A stretch of DNA of 64,000 nucleotides from JBEULC01 sp045504435 (GCA_045504435.1 JBEULC010000005.1:159673-223672), one strand, 5' to 3'; shown: positions 1 through 9,704, numbered from the stretch's first letter. Notes: generated by a model from the sequence alone, not told the origin. Program-made: numbers and translations.

Positions 1-246
1 TGTTTATAAATTACGTGCCAAGGGGCAATAAAACCTAGAAGCTTTTCAAGTTAATTAAGGATATATAGTCATGTGCCTATACATAAGTCTTAGATGATAA
101 TTAAATTAACCCTGTCCCTAGGCTAAAAAAATTAAAACATTATTTATTTCTAGTAATATTTTAGCTTCTAAAAGACATTGCCCTAGAAGTACTAAATTTC
201 CTAAAGAAGATTATAAATAATTAAAAGGGAAGGGAAAATAAGAAAA
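1..246. other. AT-rich stretch with no recognised gene
   Basis: This stretch lies at the window edge, downstream of the minus-strand barrel gene. I see no open frame, RNA gene or convincing terminator in it. Confidence 0.5.
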
Positions 247-987
247 TTAAAGCTTGAGCCTAATCCCTGTGTAAAGAGCTGACTCAACATAACTTAATTT
301 CTGCTTAACACCCACTGCGCTAATATATTCTAAAGTGGATAGATTAGAAAAATATTTATATGATAACTCTATATCTAAGTAATCATTAAGTATATAATAT
401 CCGCCTAAGCCTGCCTGATAAGCAAAATTAGGTTTAGAGCCACCACTTTGAGCATTTCTTTCGGTTTGGTTAATGTGGGCCAACCCAATTCCACCTTTAG
501 CAAAAAATACGAAATTTCCCAAGTAAAACACATCATATTTATAATTTACCATATAGGCATCTATTTTAGTATCTACAGCAGTATATTGAGAATTTGTTGT
601 AGAAGACCCACTTAATTTAGTAAAAAACATATCATAGCTGGTCAGCTCAAACTCAATTCCTGAGTTTTGCGAAAGACGATAACCTAAAATTAAATTAGCA
701 TTAAGCCAACTTTTTAAGGAATCTATACTTAAATCATCAACATTAAAAGTTTCTCTGAGGGTTATAGGGTTGATCGAACCTAATGTTCTATTTAAATTAG
801 AGGAAATATTGGTAATAATATTATATTGCAAATACAAACGATAATTAAAGTTATCAGCAGAAAGCTTTTGCGAAAATAAAATTGTAAAGCTCAAGAAAAA
901 TAATAAAACAAAAAATTTGCTGTGGCTTATATTTTGAAGCGTATGTTTGCGATCCTTTTTAGATGGATTTTTTGGGGAATTAGGCAT
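247..987 (-). CDS. Outer-membrane beta-barrel surface protein
   Basis: This is a secreted protein of about 246 residues, predicted to fold as a small outer-membrane barrel. The open frame reaches back to 1032, but the ATG at 987 (MPNSPKNPSKK) gives a more credible start. A basic region and then a hydrophobic core (KFFVLLFFLSFTILF) ending near KLSA form the signal peptide. The mature part alternates polar and hydrophobic residues, has many Tyr and Phe, and repeats GGIGLAH and GLGGYY-like turns. It ends in YTGIRLKL, a typical barrel terminus with a final hydrophobic residue. The general shape resembles OmpA-like or Omp25-like surface proteins of alphaproteobacteria, but I see no family-specific motif. 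It stands alone, downstream of tRNA-Ser on the same strand. The role (adhesion, porin or structural) is unknown. Confidence 0.7.
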   Translation of the reverse strand: MPNSPKNPSKKDRKHTLQNISHSKFFVLLFFLSFTILFSQKLSADNFNYRLYLQYNIITNISSNLNRTLGSINPITLRETFNVDDLSIDSLKSWLNANLILGYRLSQNSGIEFELTSYDMFFTKLSGSSTTNSQYTAVDTKIDAYMVNYKYDVFYLGNFVFFAKGGIGLAHINQTERNAQSGGSKPNFAYQAGLGGYYILNDYLDIELSYKYFSNLSTLEYISAVGVKQKLSYVESALYTGIRLKL

Positions 988-1063
988 TAAAAGCTCATAA
1001 AATCTAATTATTGCAATAATATTAAATAACAATTTTTAATTAAATAATATTTTTTAATTAAAA

Positions 1064-1154
1064 TGGCGGATGAAGTGGGATTCGAACCCACGATAGAATT
1101 TTGTCCTATACTCCCTTAGCAGGGGAGCGCCTTCAGCCACTCGGCCATCCATCC
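1064..1154 (-). tRNA. tRNA-Ser (anticodon GCU)
   Basis: Read on the minus strand, the acceptor arms GGATGGA and TTCATCC pair (with one G-U) and are followed by G and an encoded CCA. The anticodon stem CTCCC/GGGAG encloses the loop CTGCTAA, giving anticodon GCT for AGC and AGU serine codons. The long variable arm and the T-loop GGTTCGAATCC fit a class II serine tRNA. It lies between gatB and the barrel gene in the same direction. Confidence 0.97.
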
Positions 1155-1204
1155 TAGTAGATTTTAAGATTAACTTAATAGTAGTATAGTCTGTTATATC
1201 TTAA

Positions 1205-2668
1205 TTATTCAAGTATTTTTTTCTTAAGCAGAGAAATTATTATATCAGGGTTTACTTTACCTTGGGTTTCTTTCATAATTTGCCCTGTAAACCAGCCCAT
1301 AACTTTTTCTTTACCTTGTTTAATTTGCTCAATTTTATCTAAATTAGTGGCAACTAATTCATCTATTAAAGATTCAATTTCTTTAAAATCCGTTATTTGC
1401 CCTAATCCCTTTTCTTCCACAATTTGCTTGGGAGCCCTGGAATCTGTCCACATAATATTTAACAAATCTTTGGCAGTTTTAAAGGATATGGTTTCTGCCT
1501 CTATTAATTCCATCACCTCCGCTAATCTTTGCGGAGAAATTTTAGATTCAGTAATTTTAATGTTGTCTTTATTTAAATAAGCAAATAAAATACTTGTAAT
1601 CATGCTAGCAAGTAATTTAGGATTTTTACTAGAATTAGCTACTAAAGCTTCTTCAAAAAAAGTTGAATATTCTTTATCTGAAGTTAATAATTTAGCTTCT
1701 TCTTTATTTAAATTATATTTATTACAAAAACGCTGTTGCTTTTGTTGTGGTAACTCTGGCAAACTTTTTCTTAGATCTTCCACTTCTTTTTTGGTTAAAA
1801 TCACAGGTAAAATATCAGGATCTCTTACATACCTATAATCACCAACATCCTCTTTTTTTCTTAAAGAATAGGTTTTACCTTGCACTGCATCAAAAAGTTT
1901 AGTTTCTTGCACTACATTTTTTCCACTTTCCCACAACATTACTTGATGTTGGGTTTCATATGCTATGGCTTGTTGAATAAACCTAATAGAATTTACGTTT
2001 TTAACCTCTACCCTAGTACGTAAATCTTCTCCTGGCTTTCTTACAGAAATATTTACATCACAACGTAAAGATCCTTCTTCCATATTACCATCACAAGTAC
2101 CTAAAGTTCTTACTAAGGTTCTTAAATTACTTACATACGTAGCTGCTTCTTCTTTAGATCTCATATCAGGATGGGAGACAATTTCCATTAAGCCTACCCC
2201 TGCCCTATTAAGATCTACTAAGCTTTTAGTAGGATGATAATCATGTAAAAGTTTGCCTGCATCTTGCTCAATATGTAGCCTTTCTATACGAATTACTTTT
2301 TCTGTGCCATCTTCTAAATCTATGCTTAAACTTCCATTTAGCATAATAGGTTTATAAAACTGGCTAATTTGGTAGCCCAATGGTAAATCAGGATAAAAAT
2401 AATGCTTGCGATCAAAATAAGAAACTAAATTAATTTCTCCCTTTAAAGCTAATCCTGTTTTAATAGCTTGCTCAATACAAAATTTATTAGGACGTGGCAA
2501 TACCCCAGGAAAACCTGCATCAATGAAAGATACATGGGCATTAGGTTCTCCGCCAAAACTTGCGGAGGAGCCTGAAAATAATTTAGAGTTAGATAATATT
2601 TGACAATGCACTTCAAGCCCTATAACAATTTCCCATTGTCCCTCTTTACCTTCAATAAAATAGCTCAT
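1205..2668 (-). CDS. gatB: Aspartyl/glutamyl-tRNA amidotransferase subunit B
   Basis: GatB is the kinase and tRNA-binding subunit of GatCAB, which converts Glu-tRNA(Gln) and/or Asp-tRNA(Asn) to the amidated forms in the cytoplasm. The protein has 487 residues, the usual length. The cradle domain opens with IGLEVHCQILSNSKLFSG, the family block FDRKHYFYPDLPLGYQISQF is at about 85-104, and DLNRAGVGLMEI is at 152-163. The C-terminal part from about residue 340 is the helical YqeY-like tail domain that contacts tRNA. It is the last gene of a gatC-gatA-gatB unit, 22 bases after gatA. Its presence suggests that at least one of glutaminyl- or asparaginyl-tRNA synthetase is missing from the genome, which the window cannot show. 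Confidence 0.98.
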   Translation of the reverse strand: MSYFIEGKEGQWEIVIGLEVHCQILSNSKLFSGSSASFGGEPNAHVSFIDAGFPGVLPRPNKFCIEQAIKTGLALKGEINLVSYFDRKHYFYPDLPLGYQISQFYKPIMLNGSLSIDLEDGTEKVIRIERLHIEQDAGKLLHDYHPTKSLVDLNRAGVGLMEIVSHPDMRSKEEAATYVSNLRTLVRTLGTCDGNMEEGSLRCDVNISVRKPGEDLRTRVEVKNVNSIRFIQQAIAYETQHQVMLWESGKNVVQETKLFDAVQGKTYSLRKKEDVGDYRYVRDPDILPVILTKKEVEDLRKSLPELPQQKQQRFCNKYNLNKEEAKLLTSDKEYSTFFEEALVANSSKNPKLLASMITSILFAYLNKDNIKITESKISPQRLAEVMELIEAETISFKTAKDLLNIMWTDSRAPKQIVEEKGLGQITDFKEIESLIDELVATNLDKIEQIKQGKEKVMGWFTGQIMKETQGKVNPDIIISLLKKKILE

Positions 2669-2690
2669 ACTAATTCCTTAATAAAAAATT

Positions 2691-4172
2691 TTAAACCAGA
2701 TTGTGTCGTTTTACAAAATTAGAAACATACTTAAAATTAGCCTTTTGTTCTAAAACATACGCAACCTTGTACAAGGTAACTTCATCATAATAATTACCAA
2801 TTAACTGCATACCTATAGGCATTTGTGATTGGGTTAAACTCACAGGTATACTCATAGCAGGCAACCCTGCAAGATTAGCCGTTACTGTAAAAATATCGTT
2901 AAAATACATTTGCACGGGATCAGTAGGTTTTTCTTCAATTTTAAATGCTTCTGAAGTAGTAGTAGGAGTTAAAATCATATCTACCTCCTTAAACACCCTA
3001 ATAAAATCATTAGTAATTAAACGTCTTACTTTGCTAGCCTGCAAAACTTTTTCAAAATTTTCAGTTAGTAAATTATAAGTTCCAACTAATATTCTTCTTT
3101 TAACTTCCTCTCCCCAACCTTGGTTACGTGAATTTTTATAAATAGCATTTAAATCTTTGCCTTCTGCCCTTGTACCATATCTAATACCATCAAAACGAGC
3201 TAAATTTGAGCTTGCCTCAGAAGGAGCAATAATGTAATAAACCGCTAAAGCATATTGGGTATGAGGTAAAGAGACATCAACAATAATAGCGCCTTCTTCT
3301 TCTAAATATTTTGCCGTTTTATTCCATTGATCTTTAATATTTTGTGATAATTGATCAGAAAAATATTCCTTAGGAATACCAATTTTTAACCCTTTAATCG
3401 ATTTGCCAATTTGAGATGAATAATCTGGTTTTTTAAATCTCACCATTGAAGAATCTTTTTCATCATATCCCGCCATATGTTGTAAAAGCAAGGCATTATC
3501 TGCCACGTTTTTGGTCATAGGGCCTGCTTGATCTAAAGATGAAGCAAAGGCGATAATACCATAACGGGAACACACTCCATAAGTGGGCTTAAGGCCAACT
3601 ATCCCTGAAAAAGCAGCAGGCTGTCTTATAGAGCCGCCTGTATCAGTACCTAAAGCTGCAATAAATGAAAGGGCTGCTACTCCTGCTGCTGATCCCCCGG
3701 AGGAACCCCCTGGTACCCTGTCTTTATCATCAGGGCCACGCCACGGATTAATCACCGGCCCAGAATAGCTGGTTAAATTAGCTGAGCCCATAGCGAACTC
3801 ATCCATATTTAATTTACCTAAAGATAAAACTCCTGCATTTTTTAAATTTTGCGTTACTGTGGATTCATAAGGAGCAATAAAAGTAGATAGAAAATTTGAA
3901 GCATTGGTGGTTTTTACCCCTTTAGTTAAAAATATATCTTTAATTCCAATTGGCACACCATCAATCTCACTAAGCTCGCCTTGGTGTGAACGTCTTTTAT
4001 CTGCTTGCTCCGCTTCTTGCAAAGCATTATCAAAAGTCTTAGTAATATAAATATTAAGGCTATCCGCTTTCTGCGAAGCCGCAATGTAAGCTTTTGTTAG
4101 CTCTACTGAAGAAATTTCCTTGCTTTTAAGCTTTTGTGAAGCTTCTTTTAAAGTTAAATTTAAAAGACTCAT
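2691..4172 (-). CDS. gatA: Aspartyl/glutamyl-tRNA amidotransferase subunit A
   Basis: GatA is the glutaminase subunit that releases ammonia and passes it to GatB. It is an amidase-signature enzyme of 493 residues, full length. The catalytic triad is visible: Lys78 in PIGIKDIF, Ser157 in PGGSSGGSAAG and Ser181 in LGTDTGGSIRQPA. The spacing matches the known Lys-cisSer-Ser arrangement of the family. The C-terminal part (PAMSIPVSLTQSQMPIGMQL) is also typical. It lies 49 bases after gatC and 22 before gatB and is surely co-transcribed with them. Confidence 0.98.
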   Translation of the reverse strand: MSLLNLTLKEASQKLKSKEISSVELTKAYIAASQKADSLNIYITKTFDNALQEAEQADKRRSHQGELSEIDGVPIGIKDIFLTKGVKTTNASNFLSTFIAPYESTVTQNLKNAGVLSLGKLNMDEFAMGSANLTSYSGPVINPWRGPDDKDRVPGGSSGGSAAGVAALSFIAALGTDTGGSIRQPAAFSGIVGLKPTYGVCSRYGIIAFASSLDQAGPMTKNVADNALLLQHMAGYDEKDSSMVRFKKPDYSSQIGKSIKGLKIGIPKEYFSDQLSQNIKDQWNKTAKYLEEEGAIIVDVSLPHTQYALAVYYIIAPSEASSNLARFDGIRYGTRAEGKDLNAIYKNSRNQGWGEEVKRRILVGTYNLLTENFEKVLQASKVRRLITNDFIRVFKEVDMILTPTTTSEAFKIEEKPTDPVQMYFNDIFTVTANLAGLPAMSIPVSLTQSQMPIGMQLIGNYYDEVTLYKVAYVLEQKANFKYVSNFVKRHNLV

Positions 4173-4221
4173 TACTCACTCCTATAATTATTAACTTTAA
4201 GGTAGATATTATTTAAAAAAC

Positions 4222-4518
4222 TTATTCAATAATTTTTGGTACCCCAATAAATATATCTTCCTTATCAGGGCAATTTGCTAATACTTTATCTTGATAGCCA
4301 CCATCATCGACAATATCTTCACGTTGATTTTGTAACCCTTGATCTTCAATATCAAACACACTAAACATAGTATTTACCCCTTTAGTATCCACACTATCTA
4401 ATGTGGCACAAAGTTTTAAAATACTAGAAAAGCTTTGAGAAAATTGCTCATAAACTTCTTGTTCTATGGCGATGTTAGTCATTTTAGTTAAACGTATTAA
4501 CCTATTATTTTCATCCAT
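4222..4518 (-). CDS. gatC: Aspartyl/glutamyl-tRNA amidotransferase subunit C
   Basis: GatC is the small subunit that wraps around and stabilises the GatA-GatB interface. It has 98 residues. The N-terminal helical part (LIRLTKMTNIAIEQEVYEQF) and the C-terminal ANCPDKEDIFIGVPKIIE match the family's usual ends, where PD and VPKVIE are the most conserved parts. The middle (VDTKGVNTMFSVFDIE) corresponds to the usual VDTEGVEP region but is diverged. A later ATG at residue 13 is possible, but the longer start keeps the first helix. It is the first gene of the gatCAB unit, divergent from ruvX. Confidence 0.9.
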   Translation of the reverse strand: MDENNRLIRLTKMTNIAIEQEVYEQFSQSFSSILKLCATLDSVDTKGVNTMFSVFDIEDQGLQNQREDIVDDGGYQDKVLANCPDKEDIFIGVPKIIE

Positions 4519-4737
4519 TTATACCGCCTTATTTTATAGTAATTCTTTGTATTAGTAAAATGTACTAGTAAACTTTTTTATTAATTTTTATAAGATTTAA
4601 ATAGTATAAAAAATTATAATGATTAGCTTATAATCCTATAAATTATAATAAAAAACAATATATTTTTATTTTGCTATAGGATAATATGATAATTAGTAAT
4701 ATTAATAATATCTTAATAATTTTGCCCTTAAAAACAA

Positions 4738-5274
4738 ATGATTATAAAAAATATTGAAGTTTTAATTTCTTATTTAGTGCCTAAAGATAAAGAATATGGT
4801 AACAAGGATTTCCACAAAATTATGGGTCTAGATGTTAGCAAAAAGCACTTAGGGATCGCGCTATCAGATTTTTCCTTAACTTTAGCTTTTCCTTATAAAA
4901 TCATTGTGCGCTCAGCTTTAAAAGCAGATCTGCAATTATTAATATCTATAATTAATCAAGAAAACATAAAAATTATTATAATAGGCTATCCCTTATCTCT
5001 TGAAGGTAAAGAAGAAGGTAAAGCGCAAAGTATAAGGACATTTGCCGATTGTCTTTTAAAAGAAATTGAGGTAAATATTTATTTTCAAGATGAAAGATTC
5101 TCCACGCAATTTTCTAAAAATCATAGAATAGAAAATTTAAGCAAAAATTTAAAAAAAGGTCAAAATTTGGCCTTATCAAGGACTAAAATAGCAATTAATG
5201 TAGATGATAGAGCTGCAGCTTGGTTTTTACAAGCTTTTTTAGATAAAGTAAAGCATCTTAAAATTTCTAATTAA
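4738..5274 (+). CDS. ruvX: RuvX/YqgF-type RNase H-fold nuclease (pre-16S rRNA processing)
   Basis: This is a YqgF-family protein with an RNase H-like fold, implicated in maturation of the 16S rRNA 5' end. The acidic active-site residues are present: Asp32 in GLDVSKKHLGIALSD, Glu119 in YFQDERFST and Asp157 in NVDDRAAAWFLQ. The block IIGYPLSLEGKEE is at about 81-93. The family core begins near residue 29. The preceding 28 residues (MIIKNIEVLISYLVPKD) resemble, from memory, the N-terminal extension of Rickettsia YqgF, so I keep the upstream ATG. It is divergent from gatC. The role in rRNA processing is taken from the family. Confidence 0.93.
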   Translation: MIIKNIEVLISYLVPKDKEYGNKDFHKIMGLDVSKKHLGIALSDFSLTLAFPYKIIVRSALKADLQLLISIINQENIKIIIIGYPLSLEGKEEGKAQSIRTFADCLLKEIEVNIYFQDERFSTQFSKNHRIENLSKNLKKGQNLALSRTKIAINVDDRAAAWFLQAFLDKVKHLKISN

Positions 5275-5355
5275 AACTAAAATAAACATTGTATATATTA
5301 TAATATTATACTATTATACTTATTTTAACTTACAGATTGATAAAAGTGATACTTA

Positions 5356-5979
5356 ATGTTGATAGATTTAATATATATAATTATAATTAGTTATTTTATC
5401 GGTTCTTTTCCTTATGGTTGGATTTTAGTAAAAGTATTTAAGAATGCGGACCTAAAAACGATAGGCTCTAAAAGCACTGGAGTAACAAATGTGCTACGCG
5501 CAGGTTACCCTGGCCTAGCGCTTTGTACTTTAATTTTAGATGCGGGTAAAGGTGCTGTGGTGGTTTTAGGCACAAGATACTTTTATCCGGAGCCCTTGGT
5601 CTTCTTTGATACCAATGTAAATGAAGAAGTTTTAGCTGGAATCTTTGCTTGTTTAGGACATATTTTTCCCATATGGCTTCGTTTTAAAGGCGGAAAAGGT
5701 GTAGCCACTGCTTTTGGTACGCTTATAGCAATAAATCCTATAATTGCTTTATTAGGATTTTTAACTTGGTTGATTGTAGCTATAATTTTTAAATTTTCTT
5801 CCTTAGCAGCAATTATTGCCACTATTATGTTACCTATATACATTTTTTTACCACAACCCTCTATTTTATGGTATATGGTAGCTTTATGTATGATAATTTT
5901 AGTTAAACACCAAAAAAACATTGTGCGGTTATATAAAAATCAAGAAACTAAAATTAGATTTAAAGCCGGTAAAAAATAA
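5356..5979 (+). CDS. plsY: Glycerol-3-phosphate acyltransferase PlsY
   Basis: PlsY is an inner-membrane enzyme that transfers an acyl group from acyl-phosphate to glycerol-3-phosphate, the first step of phospholipid synthesis. The protein has 207 residues and about five membrane segments. The three conserved loop motifs are recognisable: GSFPYGWIL, then GSKSTGVTNVLRAG (usually GSGNIGATNVLR), then GHIFPIWLRFKGGKGVATAFG. The middle motif carries a Ser-Lys-Ser-Thr variation on the common Gly-Asn-Ile-Gly. It ends two bases before dprA starts, so the two are translated from one transcript, as in many alphaproteobacteria. Confidence 0.96.
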   Translation: MLIDLIYIIIISYFIGSFPYGWILVKVFKNADLKTIGSKSTGVTNVLRAGYPGLALCTLILDAGKGAVVVLGTRYFYPEPLVFFDTNVNEEVLAGIFACLGHIFPIWLRFKGGKGVATAFGTLIAINPIIALLGFLTWLIVAIIFKFSSLAAIIATIMLPIYIFLPQPSILWYMVALCMIILVKHQKNIVRLYKNQETKIRFKAGKK

Positions 5980-5981
5980 TC

Positions 5982-7097
5982 ATGCGTAACCACCTTATTA
6001 ATATCCTCAGATTAATAAGGTCTGAAAACGTGGGGCCTATAACCTTTATTAAATTAGTTGAACAATATGGTAGTGTAGAAAAAGCTCTAGAAATCCTACC
6101 TATTTTAACTAAAAAAAATAATAAAAATTTTAAAATCTACCCCAAAGATAAAGCTATAAAAGAAATTGAGCAGGCTGAAGCTTTAGGAGTTACCCTTATA
6201 CCTTATACCAGCGATTTATATCCTCCCTTACTTTTAAAAACTGAAGATTTTCCTCCTGTATTATTCGTTAAAGGTCATACTTTTTTACTTAAAAAATCGG
6301 CAATTGGTATCGTAGGTTCTAGAAATGCCTCTTTATTAGGTAAGCAAAATGCTTTTAATTTAGCGCAAAAACTAGGGGAAAATGGTTTTTTAGTAATATC
6401 AGGTATGGCTAAAGGTATAGATGCTGCAGCTCATGAGGGTAGTTTAACCAAAGGCACCCTTGCTTTTTTAGGAGGAGGAGTAGATCAGATTTATCCTAAA
6501 GAAAATGCACAATTATATGAAAAAATCGCCCATCAAGGAGCTTTAGTTTCAGAATTCCCCCTTGGTAGTGCTTGTGTTGCTTCTAATTTCCCTCGTAGAA
6601 ATCGCTTAATTGCAGGTACCTCTAAAGGAATTTTAGTAGTAGAGGCTAGCTTAAATTCAGGTAGTTTAATCACTGCACAAATTGCCCTTGATCAAAGCAG
6701 AGAAGTATTTGCCATTCCAGGAAACCCAGGTGATGCGAGAAGTAAAGGTACTAATTTTTTAATCAAACAAGGTGCTATCCTTACTGAAAGCGTTCAAGAT
6801 ATTATTAATAATATTAAAAAATCCCAATCGCTGATGGAAAACATTCCTCCTTTTCAACACGCAGGTAAAGGTGCGCTTGAAAATGAAAAGTGTTTAAATG
6901 ATACAGAAAGTTTACAAAAATCAAGGCTTTACTTAAAAGAAATGCTTTCTGCCTCAGCGATTTCTATTGATCTTTTAATAAGACATAGCGATTTAGAAGC
7001 AAAGTACATTTTTACTGTAATTTTAGAATTAGAGCTTAACGGACACTTAGAAAGATTGCCAGGTAATAAAGTTTCCTTAATAAACCCCCTTCCTTAA
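5982..7097 (+). CDS. dprA: DNA-protecting protein DprA
   Basis: DprA is a Rossmann-fold protein that binds incoming single-stranded DNA and loads RecA during natural transformation. The protein has 371 residues. An N-terminal helical region is followed by the core: GIVGSRNASLLG, VISGMAKGIDAAAHEGSL, FLGGGVDQIYPKEN, FPRRNRLIAGTSKGILVVEA and AIPGNPGDARSKGTNFLI. The last 60 residues look like the winged-helix tail found in many DprA proteins. It lies between plsY and topA in the standard alphaproteobacterial order. No other competence gene is visible except the dCMP deaminase, whose comEB name does not imply transformation. Confidence 0.97.
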   Translation: MRNHLINILRLIRSENVGPITFIKLVEQYGSVEKALEILPILTKKNNKNFKIYPKDKAIKEIEQAEALGVTLIPYTSDLYPPLLLKTEDFPPVLFVKGHTFLLKKSAIGIVGSRNASLLGKQNAFNLAQKLGENGFLVISGMAKGIDAAAHEGSLTKGTLAFLGGGVDQIYPKENAQLYEKIAHQGALVSEFPLGSACVASNFPRRNRLIAGTSKGILVVEASLNSGSLITAQIALDQSREVFAIPGNPGDARSKGTNFLIKQGAILTESVQDIINNIKKSQSLMENIPPFQHAGKGALENEKCLNDTESLQKSRLYLKEMLSASAISIDLLIRHSDLEAKYIFTVILELELNGHLERLPGNKVSLINPLP

Positions 7098-7174
7098 AAT
7101 AAAAATAATATCAATTATATATTAAAACATATATAAAATACTACTTTCTGCAAAGAATTAAGATAAGAGGTAAA

Positions 7175-9640
7175 ATGAAATTAGTAATTGTAGAATCACC
7201 CAGCAAAGCAAAAACTATTAATAAGTACTTAGGTACGGATTATAAAGTAGTAGCCAGTTATGGCCATATTAGGCAACTTCCTTCTAAAGCTGGCTCAGTT
7301 AAGCCTGAAGAAAATTTTAAGATGGTTTGGGAAGAAACTATCCAAGCAAAAAAACATCTTAAAGATATTGCGCAAAATGTAAAAAATGCTACGGCAATAT
7401 ATTTAGCAACAGATCCAGATAGAGAAGGTGAGGCCATATCGTGGCATGTAATTGTTTATTTGCAAGAAAAAAAACTAATTAAAAAAAATACACCAATTAA
7501 ACGTGTAGTTTTTAACTCTATAACCAAAGAAAATATTTTAGAAGCTTTTAATAACAGTCGGGATATTGATATTAATTTAGTATCCGCATATATGGCAAGA
7601 ACTGCTTTAGATTATTTGGTAGGCTTCGGTATATCCCCTATTTTATGGAGGAAATTACCTGGCAGTAGATCAGCAGGCCGTGTTCAATCAGTAGCATTAA
7701 GGGCCGTTTGTGAAAAAGAAAATGAAATAGAGGATTTTAAATCCCAGGAATATTGGAGCATTAATGCTTTACTTAATGAGCATCAAGAGCAAAAAAATAA
7801 ATCTGATCAATTTGGAGCAAAGCTCGTAAGTTTAGATCAAAAGCCTATTGATAAGATGGCAGTGGTTTCCCAAGAGCAAGCTGAACTTATTAAAGAAAGA
7901 ATTTTAAAAAATACTTTTGTCTTGGCCGAAATAGAAAACAAAAAACTTAGCAAAAATCCTTTTGCGCCTTTTACTACTTCTACCTTACAGCAAGATGCTT
8001 TTAATAAGCTAGGTTTTTCAGCAAAAAGAACCATGCAATTAGCACAAAAACTTTATGAAGGGGTAAATTTAGGCAAAGAAGTAGTAGGATTAATTACATA
8101 TATGAGAACGGATGCCACTCAAATTGATCCGGCTTTTATTAACGTAATTAGAGATTATATTAAATCCACTTTTAGTGAGAAATATCTAGCAAAAAGCATA
8201 AGAGTGTACAAAACCAAGGCAAAAAATGCTCAAGAAGCGCATGAAGCCATTCGGCCTACAGATATTAAAAAAAATCCTGACGCTTTGAAGCCTTATCTTG
8301 AAGAAGATATGGCTAAGTTGTATAGCCTCATCTGGAAAAGAAGTGTGGCTAGCCAAATGGAAAGCGCCTTATATGATGTTTGCAATTTTAAAATCAACTC
8401 CTTAGATGGTAATATTGGATTGAGGACTTCAGGTTCCATTTTAACTTTTGAGGGTTTTTATAAAGTTTATCGCCCTGAGAAAAATGATGAAAATGATGAA
8501 AGTATTAATTTACCGGTACTTAAGGTTAATACTAAATTGTACCCTAAAGAAGTTAATTTAAAGCAACACTTTACAGAGCCTCCAGCCCGTTATTCTGAGG
8601 CAACTCTTGTGAAAAAGCTAGAAGAAATCGGTGTTGGTAGACCATCAACCTATGCAAGTGTAATATCAGTATTGCAAGAAAGAAATTATACTAAAATTGA
8701 AAATAAACGCTTTGTGCCTGAACCAAGAGGAAGGATTTTAAACGTATTTTTAAATAGCTTTTTTACTAAATATGTGGAGTATGATTTTACTGCTAATTTA
8801 GAAAAATCCCTTGATGATATCTCAAGCGGAGAGATTGATTGGCATTTAGTATTAACTAATTTTTGGCAAGATTTTAATGCAAACATTAAAAGTGTAGAAA
8901 AAATCACTATTCCAGAAGTGATTGAAGTAATTAATAAAGGAATTTTAACTCACTTTGTTGGTGAGCATACCCAGTGCCCTAAATGTGTTAAAGGCTCTTT
9001 ATTAATTAAAAGTTCAAAATTTGGTGCCTTTATTGGTTGCTCTTTATATCCTGAATGTAGCTATACTCATCAGTTAGAAACTCTTCAAGATGAAGATGCT
9101 GAAGATCAGCAAAAAATTAATGCAGGTAGTATTTATTTAGGCGAAGATGAAAATAAAAAGCAGATTTATTTAAAACAAGGCCCTTATGGACATTATGTAG
9201 AAAGGGTAGATGAGCCGCCAAAGCGAGTGGGAATTCCTAAAAACCTAGATTTAACTACCCTTGATCTTAATAAAGCCTTGTTTTTGGTTAGCTTACCAAA
9301 GAATTTAGGGGAAGATATATCTTTCTCCATTGGTAAATTTGGTCCTTATCTTAAAAAAGGTGCGGATTTTTATACCTATAAAGATGAAATTTTTAGTGTT
9401 AATTTAGAAAAAGCACAAGAAATTATTAATTCTTCAACAGGTAAAAAGGGTGCTATAATTGTTGGCAAACATCCCAAAGGCAAAACAGACATAATATTAA
9501 AAAGCGGTAGATATGGACCTTATTTATTTTACAAAAATACTAATATTAAAATTCCTAAAGAGCTGCAAAAACAAGAAATGTCCTTAGAATTAGCTGTGCA
9601 AATAATTGATAAAGAAAAACGTGCTATAACAAAGAAATAG
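7175..9640 (+). CDS. topA: DNA topoisomerase I
   Basis: This is a type IA topoisomerase that relaxes negative supercoils. The protein has 821 residues. The TOPRIM domain opens with KLVIVESPSKAKTINKYLG and carries the metal-binding DPDREGEAISWHV. The catalytic Tyr309 lies in GLITYMRTDATQIDP. One Cys4 zinc ribbon (CPKC then CSLYPEC) starts near residue 600. It is followed by three zinc-less C-terminal repeats built around KQGPYGHYVE, SIGKFGPYLKKG and KSGRYGPYLFYK, the form typical of alphaproteobacteria. The start has a good ribosome-binding site (AAGAGG, seven bases upstream). It sits between dprA and rnr. Confidence 0.98.
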   Translation: MKLVIVESPSKAKTINKYLGTDYKVVASYGHIRQLPSKAGSVKPEENFKMVWEETIQAKKHLKDIAQNVKNATAIYLATDPDREGEAISWHVIVYLQEKKLIKKNTPIKRVVFNSITKENILEAFNNSRDIDINLVSAYMARTALDYLVGFGISPILWRKLPGSRSAGRVQSVALRAVCEKENEIEDFKSQEYWSINALLNEHQEQKNKSDQFGAKLVSLDQKPIDKMAVVSQEQAELIKERILKNTFVLAEIENKKLSKNPFAPFTTSTLQQDAFNKLGFSAKRTMQLAQKLYEGVNLGKEVVGLITYMRTDATQIDPAFINVIRDYIKSTFSEKYLAKSIRVYKTKAKNAQEAHEAIRPTDIKKNPDALKPYLEEDMAKLYSLIWKRSVASQMESALYDVCNFKINSLDGNIGLRTSGSILTFEGFYKVYRPEKNDENDESINLPVLKVNTKLYPKEVNLKQHFTEPPARYSEATLVKKLEEIGVGRPSTYASVISVLQERNYTKIENKRFVPEPRGRILNVFLNSFFTKYVEYDFTANLEKSLDDISSGEIDWHLVLTNFWQDFNANIKSVEKITIPEVIEVINKGILTHFVGEHTQCPKCVKGSLLIKSSKFGAFIGCSLYPECSYTHQLETLQDEDAEDQQKINAGSIYLGEDENKKQIYLKQGPYGHYVERVDEPPKRVGIPKNLDLTTLDLNKALFLVSLPKNLGEDISFSIGKFGPYLKKGADFYTYKDEIFSVNLEKAQEIINSSTGKKGAIIVGKHPKGKTDIILKSGRYGPYLFYKNTNIKIPKELQKQEMSLELAVQIIDKEKRAITKK

Positions 9641-9642
9641 CT

Positions 9643-9683
9643 TTTTATAGATAATCTTTACGGAATATAAATTATCTATAAAA
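9643..9683 (+). promoter_or_regulatory. Perfect 13-bp hairpin in the topA-rnr gap
   Basis: The arms TTTTATAGATAAT (9643-9655) and ATTATCTATAAAA (9671-9683) are exact reverse complements around a 15-base loop. The structure begins two bases after the topA stop and ends 21 bases before the rnr start, just ahead of its ribosome-binding site (AGGA). No U-run follows the 3' arm beyond the stem, so it is a poor terminator. It could be a processing or control site for rnr mRNA, which is inference. Confidence 0.55.
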
Positions 9684-9704
9684 TCTACTAAATAGGAACT
9701 GCCC

